52,567 nt of DNA from Bacillota bacterium (GTDB lineage Bacteria; Bacillota; Sulfobacillia; RBS10-35; JAJYVN01). The notes beneath the pieces were generated by a model that saw only the letters and a program-made list of their open reading frames with translations, was not told the DNA's origin and did no database searches. Below, piece by piece: positions 24,843-34,803 of the stretch (position 1 is the stretch's first letter; every line of letters starts with the position of its first letter). The stretch covers positions 1-52,567 of the forward strand of contig JAJZZC010000011.1 of the NCBI GenBank assembly GCA_021797775.1, in the 5' to 3' direction. Both the position numbers and the translations under genes were made by a program.

Positions 24843-25396
24843 CACGCCCAGGCCTCCTGTGCGTTCAAGGCCCGGCGCACGCGCAGGGCGACGGCCGCCG
24901 CCAGCGCCCCCTTGGCCAGGTCCCAAGGCAGGAAGGTGAGCAGGCCGAGCAGGGAGGCGGGGCCTGCGGGCACGTGGCCGAAGACCAACATGCCGGCGTA
25001 CCCGAAGCCGTAGATGATCGCGATGCTGACCATCGCGGCCACGCAGAGGCGCCAGAACCCGCCCAGTCTCCCTGCCACAGCCGCCCCGGCCGCGGCCGCG
25101 AAGGGGTAGGCCCAAAGGAAGCCCCCCGTCACGCTGACGAGCACCGCCGGCCCGGCCGCGCCGCCGGCGAAGACCGGGACGCCGATGGCGCCGAGGACCA
25201 GGTAGACGACCTGCGCCGCGAAGGCCCAGCGTGGCGGCAGGACGGCGGCGGTCAGGCAGACCGCGAAGACCTGGAGCGTGAAGGGCACCGCCGGGACAAA
25301 GGGATTGGGGATGGCCAGCAGGGAGCAGACTGCGGTGAGGGCGGCGAGCAGCGAAGCGAGCACCAGGCGCCGGAGGTGCGCGGAACGTGGGCTCAA
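24842..25396 (-). CDS. bioY: Biotin transporter substrate-specificity protein BioY
   Basis: BioY is the S-component of ECF-type biotin uptake. TTG 25396 follows GGAGG (25409-25405) by 8 nt. The 184-residue protein has about six membrane helices and family stretches such as PFVPAVPFTLQVFAVCLTAA and VSVTGGFLWAYPFAAA, then LLTFLPWDLAKGALAAAVA. It is the first gene of a two-gene minus-strand operon. A BirA-like operator lies about 45-75 bp upstream, which fits biotin-responsive repression. No EcfAT partner is in the window. Confidence 0.92.
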   Translation of the reverse strand: MSPRSAHLRRLVLASLLAALTAVCSLLAIPNPFVPAVPFTLQVFAVCLTAAVLPPRWAFAAQVVYLVLGAIGVPVFAGGAAGPAVLVSVTGGFLWAYPFAAAAGAAVAGRLGGFWRLCVAAMVSIAIIYGFGYAGMLVFGHVPAGPASLLGLLTFLPWDLAKGALAAAVALRVRRALNAQEAWA

Positions 25397-25440
25397 GGCA
25401 GGGCCTCCATTCTAGGGCATGCCACCCGGTGCGGGGCCGC

Positions 25441-25472
25441 CGTAAACCGGACCGGATGGCGTGTGGTTGACA
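25441..25472 (-). promoter_or_regulatory. BirA-type operator upstream of bioY
   Basis: CGTAAACC (25441-25448), a 16-bp spacer and GGTTGACA (25465-25472) match the bipartite BirA consensus TGTAAACC-N14-16-GGTTTACA at 14 of 16 positions. It lies 45 bp upstream of the bioY start. Confidence 0.65.
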
Positions 25473-26034
25473 GTACGCCGCCGACGGCCGGCGTCCTGCT
25501 GAGCGGGAGCGGCGTGCAGGGCGGTTCCATGCTGTTGGGGGGCTCGCGCCGGGATGCCACACCTCTACGCAGAGCCACCCGCACGCAGGTGCCCCGACGG
25601 CTGCCCGCCTTCGTCCGCCTGACGGGTACAGGACTTGCACCGTTCCGGCCGAGGTCGATCCTGGGCGCCTGACCGCAGCCGCCCGCCCCCCATCGCTGCC
25701 CACAGCCAAGTGACCCGCCCCCGGGCCAGCGCCCCGTCCGGGGCGCAGCCCGGCACTGCGGGCGGGGGCTCTGGCGCCCCCGCGGCCCCCCGCTGACCAG
25801 GGAGCGGTGGGGCCGACGACAGCCCCACCGCTCCCTGGTGCTGTTCGGGACGGGATGATCGCAAGCCGGCCGTTCGCCCTGCCTCGGGAGACCACCGCTG
25901 ATGCGAACATACACAGCGAACCGAGCATGAGCATGGTTTCATTTCGGCACCGCCGTAGGCCCGGAATGGCGCTGGCCAGATGAAACCCGGTTTCCTCCTC
26001 ACAGCCGTTCCTCAGCCGCAATGGTCACCCACGG
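25473..26034. other. Intergenic 0.56 kb between bioY and the phnX remnant
   Basis: No gene supported. It contains a perfect 18-bp hairpin (25796-25839) and a short palindrome GAAACC-C-GGTTTC (25982-25994). Confidence 0.55.
25796..25839. terminator. Perfect 18-bp hairpin in intergenic DNA
   Basis: ACCAGGGAGCGGTGGGGC (25796-25813) is perfectly complementary to 25822-25839 around the loop CGACGACA. No gene ends nearby and no T run follows. It could be a terminator left over from a lost gene or an RNA structural element. Confidence 0.55.
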
Positions 26035-26425
26035 GTATGTGAGGAGACCCTCATTTTTGACTGGGCCGGCACCCTTGTGGATTACGGATTGGAGGCACCC
26101 GTGGTAGGCATCCGCGAGGTGTGCGGCCGAGTTGGCCTGTCCTTTACCACGGAGGAGGTCCGGCGAGACAAGGGCCTGCGCAAGCGCGACCACCTGTGGG
26201 CGCTCCGCACGGTACGGCCTCCGCATCGAGACATGCGCGCATTCCGGGGAGGTCCCGACGGGGCGACCCGCCCCCTGGATGTGCCTGCTCAACGCCATCC
26301 GGCTGCAGGTGTGGCCGCCCGCGGTCATGGCGAAGGTCGGGGACAGTGATGTCCGTAAGACCCGCCCATCAGGGCAGCCGCAGACGGGGCATTTGGGCGT
26401 TGGCCCGGCATCTCGGCTGCCGGAT
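26035..26425 (+). pseudogene. phnX: Phosphonoacetaldehyde hydrolase (phnX) remnant
   Basis: Translation from 26041 gives EETLIFDWAGTLVDYGLEAP and then EEVRRDKGLRKRDHLWAL, the HAD-type N-terminus of PhnX (nucleophile in DWAGTxVDYG). The next recognisable piece, LQVWPPAVMAKVGDSDV (about 26300-26356), is in another frame and matches the PPxxxxKVGDT motif normally more than 100 residues later. A third frame then reads GIWALA (from about 26391). So there is a large internal deletion plus at least two frameshifts, and no ATG or GTG at the expected start. PhnX normally splits phosphonoacetaldehyde to acetaldehyde and phosphate. Confidence 0.75.
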
Positions 26426-26803
26426 GCTTCGTTCACAGTTTGCGGGCGCGGCGACGGGACACCCGGATGGTCCGTCCCAGGTGGGACGGGTGATCGGCGG
26501 CCAGCCCAACGGGCGACGCAGAAATCCCTCCCTGACGATGGAGGGCTGCGGCGCGCGGAGCCTGCCGCATCGGGATCAGACAGCCACGTTGCAAGGGCAA
26601 CCTCACCCGGGCCCAGCGCGTGCGGCCGTACGGTGGTCGGCACCACGAGATGAGCGGCTATCCAAGTTGTTCCATGGTCGCGGGGGCTGTCCCGTCCTTC
26701 AGACCCGGTGGGCCCCGGCCCGGACCGTGTCAGGCTCCGTCGGCGCCGCGGCGCCGCGGCGCCAGGGGCCAGCCCCGAATCTCCCTTGAGGCGGAGGCAT
26801 CCC
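26426..26803. other. Intergenic DNA between phnX remnant and nucleotidyltransferase gene
   Basis: No gene, tRNA or strong hairpin is recognised. The last 15 bp hold the ribosome site of the next gene. Confidence 0.5.
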
Positions 26804-27889
26804 ATGCAAGCAGTCATTCTGGCTGGCGGCCAGGGTACGCGGCTCTTCCCGCTCACGCTGCACACGCCGAAACCCCTGATCCCCATCGTAGGCCGGCCCC
26901 TGCTCGCGCACCTGATCCCGCACCTGGTATCGCAGGGGATCGACGAGGTGTTCGTCACCAGCGGCTACCTGGGAGAGGTGGTCCGCACCGCCCTCGCGGC
27001 GCGCAGCTGGGGAATCCCGGTCCACATGTGGCGGGAGGCCGTGCCGCGCGGCACGGCCGGCGCGGTGCGGGACCTCTTGCCCCGACTGCACCCTCCCTTT
27101 CTGGTCGTCTCCGGGGATGTCGTGACGGGGTTGGACTTGGCGGCGCTCCTGGCAGCCCACCGCCGAGCCGGCGCCAGCGCCACGCTGGCCGTCATGCCGG
27201 CGGTGGATCGACTGCGCTTCGGCGTGGTGGAGATGGACGGCGGCCGGATCACACGGTTCACCGAGAAGCCCGGCATCAACGAACTCGTCCCCGGCCTGCA
27301 CTTGAACAGCGGTGTGTATGTGTTGGAGGGCGAAGCGCTGGCGGGTGTTGCCCGGGACCGTCCCGCCGACTTCGCCCGCGACACCTTCCCCCAACTGCTC
27401 GCGGGTGGCCACCGCCTCGCCGCGGCGGCCACCCTGCGCTTCTGGCGGGACGTGGGCACGGGCGAGTCCTTCCGCGACGCCCACTTCGAGGCGCTGAACG
27501 GGGAATGGCCGTGGGAGACGCCGGACCTTGGCGCCCCGGCGTCCGTCGGGCCTGGGGTGCGCATCGAGGGCCGGGTCGGGTTCGGCCGCGATGTCAGCCT
27601 CGGCACCGGGAGCCGGATCCACGGGCCGGCCTATCTCGGGGACGGCGTGCGTCTGGCCCCCGGCAGCGAGGTGACGCGCTCGGTCCTGCTGCCTCGAAGC
27701 GGGAGCGCCGGGCCGTGCCTGCTTCAGGACACGGTGGTCGACGCTGGCGTGCGCGTCCCGAGCGGCGCCGCGGTCAGCGGTGCCCTGCTGGGCAGGCTGG
27801 CGCCCGTTGCCGCCGCGCGGCCCGCGCGCCACCGCCTGCATCCCGTTCCACGCGGCAGCCATGTCCGGGCAGGCCACGCGGTGCCCTGA
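26804..27889 (+). CDS. Sugar-1-phosphate nucleotidyltransferase (mannose-1-phosphate guanylyltransferase-like)
   Basis: The protein activates a sugar 1-phosphate to an NDP-sugar. ATG 26804 is 6 nt after GGAGG. Residues 3-27 carry the signature LAGGQGTRLFPLTLHTPKPL, followed by DEVFVTSGYLGE, a metal-binding VVSGDVVTG, and FTEKPGINELVPGLHLNSGV. A C-terminal left-handed beta-helix follows (GVRIEGRVGFGRDVSLGTGS, IHGPAYLGDGV). The last 30 residues are Arg/Ala-rich and not family-like. At 361 residues it suits GDP-mannose or glucose-1-phosphate types; which base and sugar cannot be decided. It heads the carbohydrate gene group. Confidence 0.85.
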   Translation: MQAVILAGGQGTRLFPLTLHTPKPLIPIVGRPLLAHLIPHLVSQGIDEVFVTSGYLGEVVRTALAARSWGIPVHMWREAVPRGTAGAVRDLLPRLHPPFLVVSGDVVTGLDLAALLAAHRRAGASATLAVMPAVDRLRFGVVEMDGGRITRFTEKPGINELVPGLHLNSGVYVLEGEALAGVARDRPADFARDTFPQLLAGGHRLAAAATLRFWRDVGTGESFRDAHFEALNGEWPWETPDLGAPASVGPGVRIEGRVGFGRDVSLGTGSRIHGPAYLGDGVRLAPGSEVTRSVLLPRSGSAGPCLLQDTVVDAGVRVPSGAAVSGALLGRLAPVAAARPARHRLHPVPRGSHVRAGHAVP

Positions 27890-27967
27890 CCCGTTGCGGC
27901 CGGGAAGGAAGAACGGCCGGGTGGCCCGCCCGCGGGCGCGGCCGGAATCCAGGAACGGCGGTGAGGG

Positions 27968-28471
27968 ATGATGCATCGACCCAGCCCGTACACGGTTCCG
28001 GATGTCGCCGTCGCCCACCTGCCCTCTCGGCTGGCGCCACTGCTGGAGATGGCCTTCGACCTGCGCTGGACCTGGGACGCAAACGTGCGTCAGCTCTTCG
28101 CGACCATCGCCCCCGACCTTTGGAACCGCGCCCCCGCCAACCCCTGGCTGATCCTCAAGACGGCCTCGTGGGAACGGCTGCTCGATCTGGCGGCGGATCC
28201 CGACTACTTGGCCAGGCTGGACGCCGTCTGCGCCGCCCGCCAGCGGGAGTTGGACCAAGCCACCTGGTTTGAGCGGGAGCACGAGCAGGCGGCCGGCATG
28301 CTCGTCGCCTACTTCACCGCCGAGATCGGTGTCGCCGAATCCCTGCCGCTCTACGCGGGAGGGCTCGGCATCCTCGCGGGGGACCTCCTGAAGTCGGCCA
28401 GCACACCGTGCGCGTGGTACCGTCCCGCCCCCTGGCCCGCGGCCCTCCCCCTCGTCCTGTGGGAGCACTGA
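27968..28471 (+). pseudogene. glgP: Alpha-glucan (glycogen) phosphorylase, N-terminal fragment
   Basis: Residues about 20-145 match the start of long GlgP/MalP-type phosphorylases: PLLEMAFDLRWTWDANVRQL, LWNRAPANPWLILKTAS, and VAYFTAEIGVAESLPLYAGG, then LGILAGDLLKSAS. At that point the sequence turns into unrelated CAWYRPAPWPAALPL and stops at 167 residues, against roughly 700-850 for a working enzyme. The catalytic and PLP-binding parts are missing. It sits directly before acetate kinase in a phosphoketolase cluster where glgP is often found, so it looks like a recently deleted member. Confidence 0.8.
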
Positions 28472-28560
28472 CGGCGACGGTTCCCAGCCTGAGCATGCCG
28501 GCGGCACCGAACCCGTGCGGTGGCGCTGGGGGTCCCAGGGCGGCGGAGGGGGGTGCCCAC

Positions 28561-29826
28561 GTGTCGCCGGCGGCAGAGGTCCCAATGGGCCCAGCGCCCA
28601 CGGAGATCCTTGTCTGCAACGCGGGCTCCAGCAGCCTCAAGTGGGCGGTCTTCCGTTGGTCGGACCTCGCGCAGACGGGCAGCGGCAGCCTGTGCTGGGA
28701 CCCGGCCGCACGGGCTCGCGGCGACGCGCACGGGCGCGCCGTGACTGCGGCGCTGGGCGACATGGACATACGCCGCACCGCTGCGGTGGGGCACCGGGTG
28801 GTCCACGGTGGCGTACGCCACGCCGAGGCCGCCGTGCTTGACCCCGTGGTATGCCAGGATATCGCCGACCTCGCGGATCTGGCGCCGCTGCACAATCCCG
28901 CGGCCCTGCAGGTGATGGAGGCCGTCGCCGCGGCCCTGCCCGGCACGCCCCAGGTCGCCGCTTTTGACACCGCCTTTCACCACACCCTCCCCCCGGGGGC
29001 GTCGGCGTATCCGCTCCCCGGGGCCTGGAGGCGCGACTGGGGCATCGCGCGCTTCGGCTTCCATGGCTTGAGCCATGCCTACGCCGCCCGGCGCATCCCC
29101 GAACTGCTCGGCCTGGACCCGGCCACGGCCCGTATCGTCAACTGCCACCTCGGCAGCGGCTGCTCCCTCTGCGCCATCGCCGGAGGGTGCTCGCGCGACA
29201 CCACCATGGGCTTCACCCCGCTGGACGGTATCCCCATGGCCACGCGCCCCGGCGCCCTGGACCCGGGGATCCTGCTGCACGTGCTCGAACGTGGTCTGCT
29301 GGACCTGCCGGGCCTGCGCCAGGCGCTGGAGGAAGAATCCGGGCTCCGCGGCCTCTCCGGTCTCTCGGGGGACATGCGGGAACTCCTCCAGGCCCGCGAG
29401 CGCGGCCACCCCGGCGCCGCACTGGCGCTGACCGTCTTCACACGCCGGGTACGCCAGGGGATCGCCGCCATGGCCACCGAGATGGGCGGGCTCGACGCCA
29501 TCGGCTTCACCGGCGGCATCGGTACGCATGCGCCGGCGGTACGCCGTGAGGTCCTCGCCCCGCTGGGGTGGCTCGGGATCCGGTGGCGGGCGCCTGACTC
29601 CGCGGCGCACCCCTCCACCGACCACGAGGAGACGGCGCCCGGCGCGCCGGTGCGCATCGCCGTCTTCGCCACGCGCGAGGAGTGGATGGTGGCCCAGGCC
29701 GTGCGCGCCCTGCTGCCCGCGCCGCGCGCGGAGGTCGTGCGTACGGAGGGGGGCCGCGCGGCATCTCCGGGCAACGCCGTAACGGATGGGCCGCCCGCCG
29801 CTGCGGGCGGTCGCCCGGGCGGCTGA
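28561..29826 (+). CDS. ackA: Acetate kinase
   Basis: AckA converts acetyl phosphate and ADP to acetate and ATP. GTG 28561 follows GGAGGGGGG; ATG 28585 is an alternative. Family motifs are in order: ILVCNAGSSSLKWAVF, VGHRVVHGG, VAAFDTAFHHTLPP, FGFHGLSHAYAARR, NCHLGSGCSLCAIAGG, TPLDGIPMATRPGALDPG, GFTGGIGTHAPAVR and the closing ATREEWMVA. The catalytic Asn, Arg, His and Asp positions are present. About 421 residues, with a 35-residue Ala/Gly-rich C-terminal tail. With phosphoketolase downstream it completes acetyl-phosphate-based ATP formation. Confidence 0.94.
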   Translation: MSPAAEVPMGPAPTEILVCNAGSSSLKWAVFRWSDLAQTGSGSLCWDPAARARGDAHGRAVTAALGDMDIRRTAAVGHRVVHGGVRHAEAAVLDPVVCQDIADLADLAPLHNPAALQVMEAVAAALPGTPQVAAFDTAFHHTLPPGASAYPLPGAWRRDWGIARFGFHGLSHAYAARRIPELLGLDPATARIVNCHLGSGCSLCAIAGGCSRDTTMGFTPLDGIPMATRPGALDPGILLHVLERGLLDLPGLRQALEEESGLRGLSGLSGDMRELLQARERGHPGAALALTVFTRRVRQGIAAMATEMGGLDAIGFTGGIGTHAPAVRREVLAPLGWLGIRWRAPDSAAHPSTDHEETAPGAPVRIAVFATREEWMVAQAVRALLPAPRAEVVRTEGGRAASPGNAVTDGPPAAAGGRPGG

Positions 29827-29982
29827 CGCATGGGGTGACCGTCCCGGCGCCGCGGCTGAGACCGCGCCGGGGTGGCGAGGGCGCCCCCGCCCCTGGACGC
29901 GCCCCCGGGCCGCCGGAGTTCGGCTGCCGCTGGTCGCGCGTCCCGGGCCCGAGGAACGCGACAGAGGGAGGGAAGCCGGCCG

Positions 29983-32094
29983 GTGGGCGAGCCGGGGGGG
30001 GCACGTGCACCAGTCCCCCACGGCTCCGCCGCGCACGTCCGGGTCGCCATGGGGGAATTGCTGTGGGTCGGGGGCGAGCAGCACCACTGGAAGGAGGACG
30101 CTCCGCCGGTCCTGGCGGTGGTGCCGCCGGACACCCCGGTGGAGGTGCGCTTTGAGGCGAGCCGTGGGGCTGCGGCGGAGGTGGTGTACACGCTGGACGG
30201 CGGGCGCAACCCCGTCGCCCCCACGGCGCGCCACCTGCCGGCGCGCCGCCTCGGTCCGGGGCGCGAGGAGGATGCGGATCTCTGGTCCGCGACGATCCCG
30301 GGGGCCCCGGCGGGCACCGCCGTCCGCTACATGTACGTCGCCCGGCGGGAGGGCGAGTCGGCCCACCGGCCCGGCGGCTGGACGTCCTACGTGGTCTCGA
30401 CGGCCCCAACTTCGCTCGACGGTCCCCGCTGGGACGAGGCACACCCCGCCTCGTGGCTGCGGCCGGCCGGGCCGGTGTTCCCCTCACCGGAGGACTGGGG
30501 CAGCCTCACGATCTACCACGTGCTGATCGACCGCTTCTGCGACGGGGACCCGATGAACAACCGCCTGCATTATGCGGGCTACGATCCCGCAGCCCCCGCG
30601 GGGGCGCACGGTGGCGACCTCGCCGGCCTGCGTGCCCGTTTGGACTATATCCGCGCCATGGGATTTCGCGCCCTCTGGCTCAGCCCCGTGCTGCAGAATT
30701 GGCAGGCCTATCATGGGTTTAACGTCTGCAACTTCCTTGACGTGGACCGGCGCCTCGGCACGCTGGAGGATCTGCGGGCCCTGGTGGCGGATGCCCACGC
30801 GGCGGGCATGTGGGTGATCCTGGACATGCCGCTGCAGCACATGGCCGGGGCCCTGTTGAGCTACGCCGACGACCGGGAGCGCTTCGACCCGCGCTGCCAC
30901 CCCGTACGCTTCGCCTTCGGGGCCGACAGCCCGGTGCCCCTGCCGCTGCCGACCTTCTTTCGCGACGCGACGGTGCGTGACAGCCCGCGCTGCACCTTTG
31001 GTCGCTTCCACCGCTACGGGTGCCTCGGACGTTACGACGACCAGGGTTCCCCCCTCTCCGAGGCGGAGGTCGGCGATCTCTTCGGGCTCTCCGACTTGGC
31101 GACGGAGGACGCCGCTGTACGCGCCGCCATGGTGCGGATCGCCCAGTACTGGATCGCCCAGACCGACGCGGACGGTATGCGCTTGGACGCCGTGAAGCAC
31201 GCCGAACTCGGCTACTGGCAGGCCCTGTGTCCCGCGGTGCGCGACTTCGCGGCCCGGATCGGCAAGGGGCGGTTCTTCCTGTTCGGGGAGTTCGTGGACG
31301 GCCGGCCGGAGCGCCTTGGCCTCTACACGGGGACGAACGCGGGCGGGCCCGCCGCCTGTGACGCCATGGAGGACTACCCGCTCTACTTCGCTTACCGCGA
31401 CCTGCTGTGCGCGGGAGGGTCCTCCGCCACCATCGAGCCCCTGCGGGAGCGCGCCGCCGCCAGTGGCTGCTCCCTGGCCAACATCACCTTCCTCGACAAC
31501 CACGATCAACGGCGGGCCCTGGAGCTGCTGGGCGGCCGTCTGGGGGACGGTCCGAGACGGCTGCGCGTCGCCCTGGCCCTGCTCCTGCTCGGTCCCGGCG
31601 TTCCCGCCGTCTACTATGGCACCGAGCAGAGCTTCGACGGCAGCCGTGACCATCGCAACCGCGAGGACATGTTCTTCAACCCCGAGTGGGCCGGCGACCC
31701 CGTATCCGAAGGGCGCGACTGCTTCGACCCCCTGCACCCCCTCTACCGCTGGATTCGCCGCCTGCACGTGCTGCGCCAGTGGCGCCCGGTGCTCGCCCGC
31801 GGGGGCTTCGTCGAGCGCTGGCACGACACGCCCGTCAGCCGGGGCGTCTATGTCTTCTCTCGCCTGGGGGCCAAGGAGGAGGTGGTGGTCGCGCTCAACA
31901 GCGGTCCGGATCCCGCCTTCGTCGCGCAGGTGCCCCTGCCAGGCTCCGGCTTGCAACCCGGCGCGTTGCTGGAGGACGCGCTCTCCGACCTGCAGCCCCT
32001 GCCGCTGCTGAGGGTGCGTACCCCCGCCGCACTGTCCCTGGAACTGCCGCCTTACAGCGCCCAGGTGTGGGTGCCGGCGGTCCCCGCGGGGTAA
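29983..32094 (+). CDS. Glycoside hydrolase family 13 enzyme (neopullulanase/alpha-amylase type)
   Basis: The enzyme probably cleaves alpha-glucosidic bonds in starch, glycogen or pullulan-derived oligosaccharides. GTG 29983, 9 nt after GAGGGAGGGA, gives 703 residues. ATG 30049 is an alternative. An N-terminal beta-sandwich domain (about 20-150) precedes the TIM barrel, which has GGDLAGLRARLDYIRAMGFR, ADGMRLDAVKH (nucleophile Asp about 402), FLFGEFVDG (acid/base Glu about 436) and FLDNHDQ (Asp about 505). A C-terminal beta domain ends the protein. There is no signal peptide, so a cytoplasmic maltodextrin role is likely. It lies between ackA and phosphoketolase. Confidence 0.92.
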   Translation: MGEPGGARAPVPHGSAAHVRVAMGELLWVGGEQHHWKEDAPPVLAVVPPDTPVEVRFEASRGAAAEVVYTLDGGRNPVAPTARHLPARRLGPGREEDADLWSATIPGAPAGTAVRYMYVARREGESAHRPGGWTSYVVSTAPTSLDGPRWDEAHPASWLRPAGPVFPSPEDWGSLTIYHVLIDRFCDGDPMNNRLHYAGYDPAAPAGAHGGDLAGLRARLDYIRAMGFRALWLSPVLQNWQAYHGFNVCNFLDVDRRLGTLEDLRALVADAHAAGMWVILDMPLQHMAGALLSYADDRERFDPRCHPVRFAFGADSPVPLPLPTFFRDATVRDSPRCTFGRFHRYGCLGRYDDQGSPLSEAEVGDLFGLSDLATEDAAVRAAMVRIAQYWIAQTDADGMRLDAVKHAELGYWQALCPAVRDFAARIGKGRFFLFGEFVDGRPERLGLYTGTNAGGPAACDAMEDYPLYFAYRDLLCAGGSSATIEPLRERAAASGCSLANITFLDNHDQRRALELLGGRLGDGPRRLRVALALLLLGPGVPAVYYGTEQSFDGSRDHRNREDMFFNPEWAGDPVSEGRDCFDPLHPLYRWIRRLHVLRQWRPVLARGGFVERWHDTPVSRGVYVFSRLGAKEEVVVALNSGPDPAFVAQVPLPGSGLQPGALLEDALSDLQPLPLLRVRTPAALSLELPPYSAQVWVPAVPAG

Positions 32095-32412
32095 GACGGG
32101 GACGGCGGCGCGCTGGGAAACGGCCGGGGCGGGGCGGACGCCAGGGCTTGCCGCGGGAACCGGGGGGGTGGCGCCGATGGGCCGCCCCCCGTGGGAGGCG
32201 AACTTCCGCGCGCGGCGGCGGCCGGGACCCGGTATGGATGGCACCGCTGGCGCCACCCGCAAGACACCCTGGGCGCCGACGAGGATGCGCGGCAGGCCGC
32301 CGGAGGCGGGCCCGTTGCCCGCGGGACGCCGCGCGCCGTTGTCCGCCGGCGGCAGCGGCGGGTGACCGTTGCGGATGCCCCGAGCAAGAAGATGGCGAAG
32401 GGAGCCAAGTGG

Positions 32413-34803
32413 ATGGGGACGGAAGCGGGCGGCGCGGAGTGGGAGGCCCTGGACGCATACTGGCGGGCGACGAACTACCTGGCGATCGGCCAGATCTACC
32501 TGCAGGACAATCCCCTGCTGCGTGAACCCCTGCGCCCGGAGCACATCAAGCCGCGCCTGCTGGGCCATTGGGGCACAAGCCCCGGGCTGAACCTGATCTA
32601 CGCGCACGTGAACCGCCTCATCCGGCGCACGGCGGCCGACATCCTCTTCGTCACCGGACCGGGGCACGGCGCCCCCGCGATCCTGGCGAACCTCTACATC
32701 GAGGGGACATACAGTGCCATCTACCCAGAGGTCGCCTGGGGCGAGGAGGGGATGCGCCGCCTCTTCCGCCAGTTCTCCACGCCGGGCGGGGTCCCGAGCC
32801 ACGTGGGTCCTGGCACGCCCGGCTGCATCCACGAGGGCGGCGAGTTGGGCTACGGATTGGCGCACGCCTTCGGCGCCGTCTTCGACAATCCGGACCTGCT
32901 TGCGGTCTGCGTGGTCGGGGACGGAGAGGCGGAGACCGGACCCCTCGCCGCGAGTTGGAAGTCGATCCAGTATCTCAACCCGCGCCGCGACGGTGCCGTG
33001 CTCCCGGTGCTCCACCTGAACGGCTACAAGATCTCCGGCCTCACCGCCCTCGCCCGCCTCGATGACGAGCGCTTGACCGCCTTCTTCACGGGGCTCGGCT
33101 ACCGCCCCCGCATCGTCACGGGGGACGAGCCGGCCGTCGTCCACCGCGCCCTGGGCGCCGCCCTGGATCAGGTCCACGGCGAGATCCGCGCCATCCAGCG
33201 GGAGGCGCGCCAGGTCCGTGCCCTGGGCGCGGAGCGCCTCGCCCCCTGGCCGCTCATCGTGCTGCGCACGCCGAAAGGGTGGACGGGCCCGAAGTCCTGG
33301 CGCGGAGTGCCCATCGAGGGGACCTTCCGCGCGCACCAGGTCCCCCTGACCGGGGTGCGCACGGACCCCGAGCAGCGGGCGCTGCTGGAGTCGTGGATGC
33401 GCGGCTACCGTCCCGAGGAGTTGTTCGACGCGGAGGGCCGTCCCCGGCCCGTCCTGACCGCGCAGGTGCCGCCTGCGCCCAAACGCATGGGCGCCAACCG
33501 GCCAGCCAACGGGGGGACACTGCTGGTCGATCTGGACCTCCCGGATCCCGGTGTCTACGCCGTCCCCGTGGCAAGCCCGGGCGTGTCCTGGGCCGAGGGT
33601 ACGCGCGTTCTCGGTGGCTACATCCGCGATGTCTTCCGGCGCAACGAGCCAGCCCACAACTTCCGCCTCTTCTGCCCGGACGAGACCGACTCCAACCGCC
33701 TGGGCGCCGTCTTCGAGGCCACGAGCCGCTGCTTCGTCGGGCCCGTGCTGTCCACCGACGAGGCGGTCTCTGCCGACGGTCGGGTGATGGAGGTGCTGAG
33801 CGAGCACCTGTGCCAGGGTTGGCTGGAGGGCTACCTGCTGACGGGGCGGCACGGCATCTTCCCCTGTTACGAGGCCTTCGCCACAATCGTAGACTCTATG
33901 TTCAGCCAGCACGCCAAGTGGCTGAAGACGGCGCGGGAGCTGCCTTGGCGCAAGCCCGTGGCCTCGCTCAACTACCTGCTGACGTCGCACACCTGGCGTC
34001 AGGACCACAACGGGTACAGCCACCAGGGCCCGGGCTTCCTCGACACCGTGATCACCAAGAAGGCGGCCGTCATCCGCATCTACCTGCCCCCGGACGCCAA
34101 CACGCTGCTGGCCGTGACGGACCACTGCCTGCGCAGCCGCAACTACGTCAACGTCATCGTGGCCGGCAAGCAGCCGGCGTTGCAGTGGTTGGACATGGAG
34201 GCCGCGCGCATCCACTGCGCCCGGGGTGCGTCGGTCTGGGAGTGGGCGAGCAACGACGGAGGCGACCCCGAGGTCGTCCTCGCCTGCGCGGGGGATGTGC
34301 CCACCACGGAGGCCGTGGCCGCCGCCTGGCTCCTGCGGCGCGAGCTGCCCGGGTTGCGCGTGAGACTGGTCAACGTCGTCGACCTGATGAGCCTCTCGCC
34401 CCCCGCCTACCATCCGCACGGACTGGATCCGCAACGCTTTGTGGAACTGTTCACGGAGGACCGGCCCGTGCTCTTCGCCTACCACGGCTACCCGCGCATG
34501 GTGCACGACCTGGTGCACGGACGGCCCAACCCCGCACGCTTCCATGTGCGCGGCTACAACGAGGAGGGCACGACGACCACCCCCTTCGACCTGGTGGTCC
34601 GCAACGGCATGAGCCGCTACCAATTGGCCCTCATGGCCCTCGGCTACGCCGCCCGCTTCGGGGCACGGGCACGCGAGCTCGCCGCCAGCTTCTCGCAGAG
34701 GATCGCGGCTCACCGGGCCTTCATCGAGGCTTACCTCGAGGACCCGGTCGAGATGCGAGAATGGAATATGGGTTCCGCGACAGGACCGGCTCCGCAGGGT
34801 TAG
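32413..34803 (+). CDS. xfp: Phosphoketolase (xylulose-5-phosphate/fructose-6-phosphate)
   Basis: The TPP enzyme splits xylulose 5-phosphate (and often fructose 6-phosphate) to acetyl phosphate plus a shorter sugar phosphate. ATG 32413 is 9 nt after AAGGGAG; in-frame ATG 32392 and GTG 32362 lack good sites. Motifs include [50 protein letters not shown], the TPP-binding [44 protein letters not shown] and [17 protein letters not shown]. The length, 796 residues, is standard. Acetate kinase upstream would use its product; gnd at 21551 would feed it. Confidence 0.96.
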   Translation: MGTEAGGAEWEALDAYWRATNYLAIGQIYLQDNPLLREPLRPEHIKPRLLGHWGTSPGLNLIYAHVNRLIRRTAADILFVTGPGHGAPAILANLYIEGTYSAIYPEVAWGEEGMRRLFRQFSTPGGVPSHVGPGTPGCIHEGGELGYGLAHAFGAVFDNPDLLAVCVVGDGEAETGPLAASWKSIQYLNPRRDGAVLPVLHLNGYKISGLTALARLDDERLTAFFTGLGYRPRIVTGDEPAVVHRALGAALDQVHGEIRAIQREARQVRALGAERLAPWPLIVLRTPKGWTGPKSWRGVPIEGTFRAHQVPLTGVRTDPEQRALLESWMRGYRPEELFDAEGRPRPVLTAQVPPAPKRMGANRPANGGTLLVDLDLPDPGVYAVPVASPGVSWAEGTRVLGGYIRDVFRRNEPAHNFRLFCPDETDSNRLGAVFEATSRCFVGPVLSTDEAVSADGRVMEVLSEHLCQGWLEGYLLTGRHGIFPCYEAFATIVDSMFSQHAKWLKTARELPWRKPVASLNYLLTSHTWRQDHNGYSHQGPGFLDTVITKKAAVIRIYLPPDANTLLAVTDHCLRSRNYVNVIVAGKQPALQWLDMEAARIHCARGASVWEWASNDGGDPEVVLACAGDVPTTEAVAAAWLLRRELPGLRVRLVNVVDLMSLSPPAYHPHGLDPQRFVELFTEDRPVLFAYHGYPRMVHDLVHGRPNPARFHVRGYNEEGTTTTPFDLVVRNGMSRYQLALMALGYAARFGARARELAASFSQRIAAHRAFIEAYLEDPVEMREWNMGSATGPAPQG

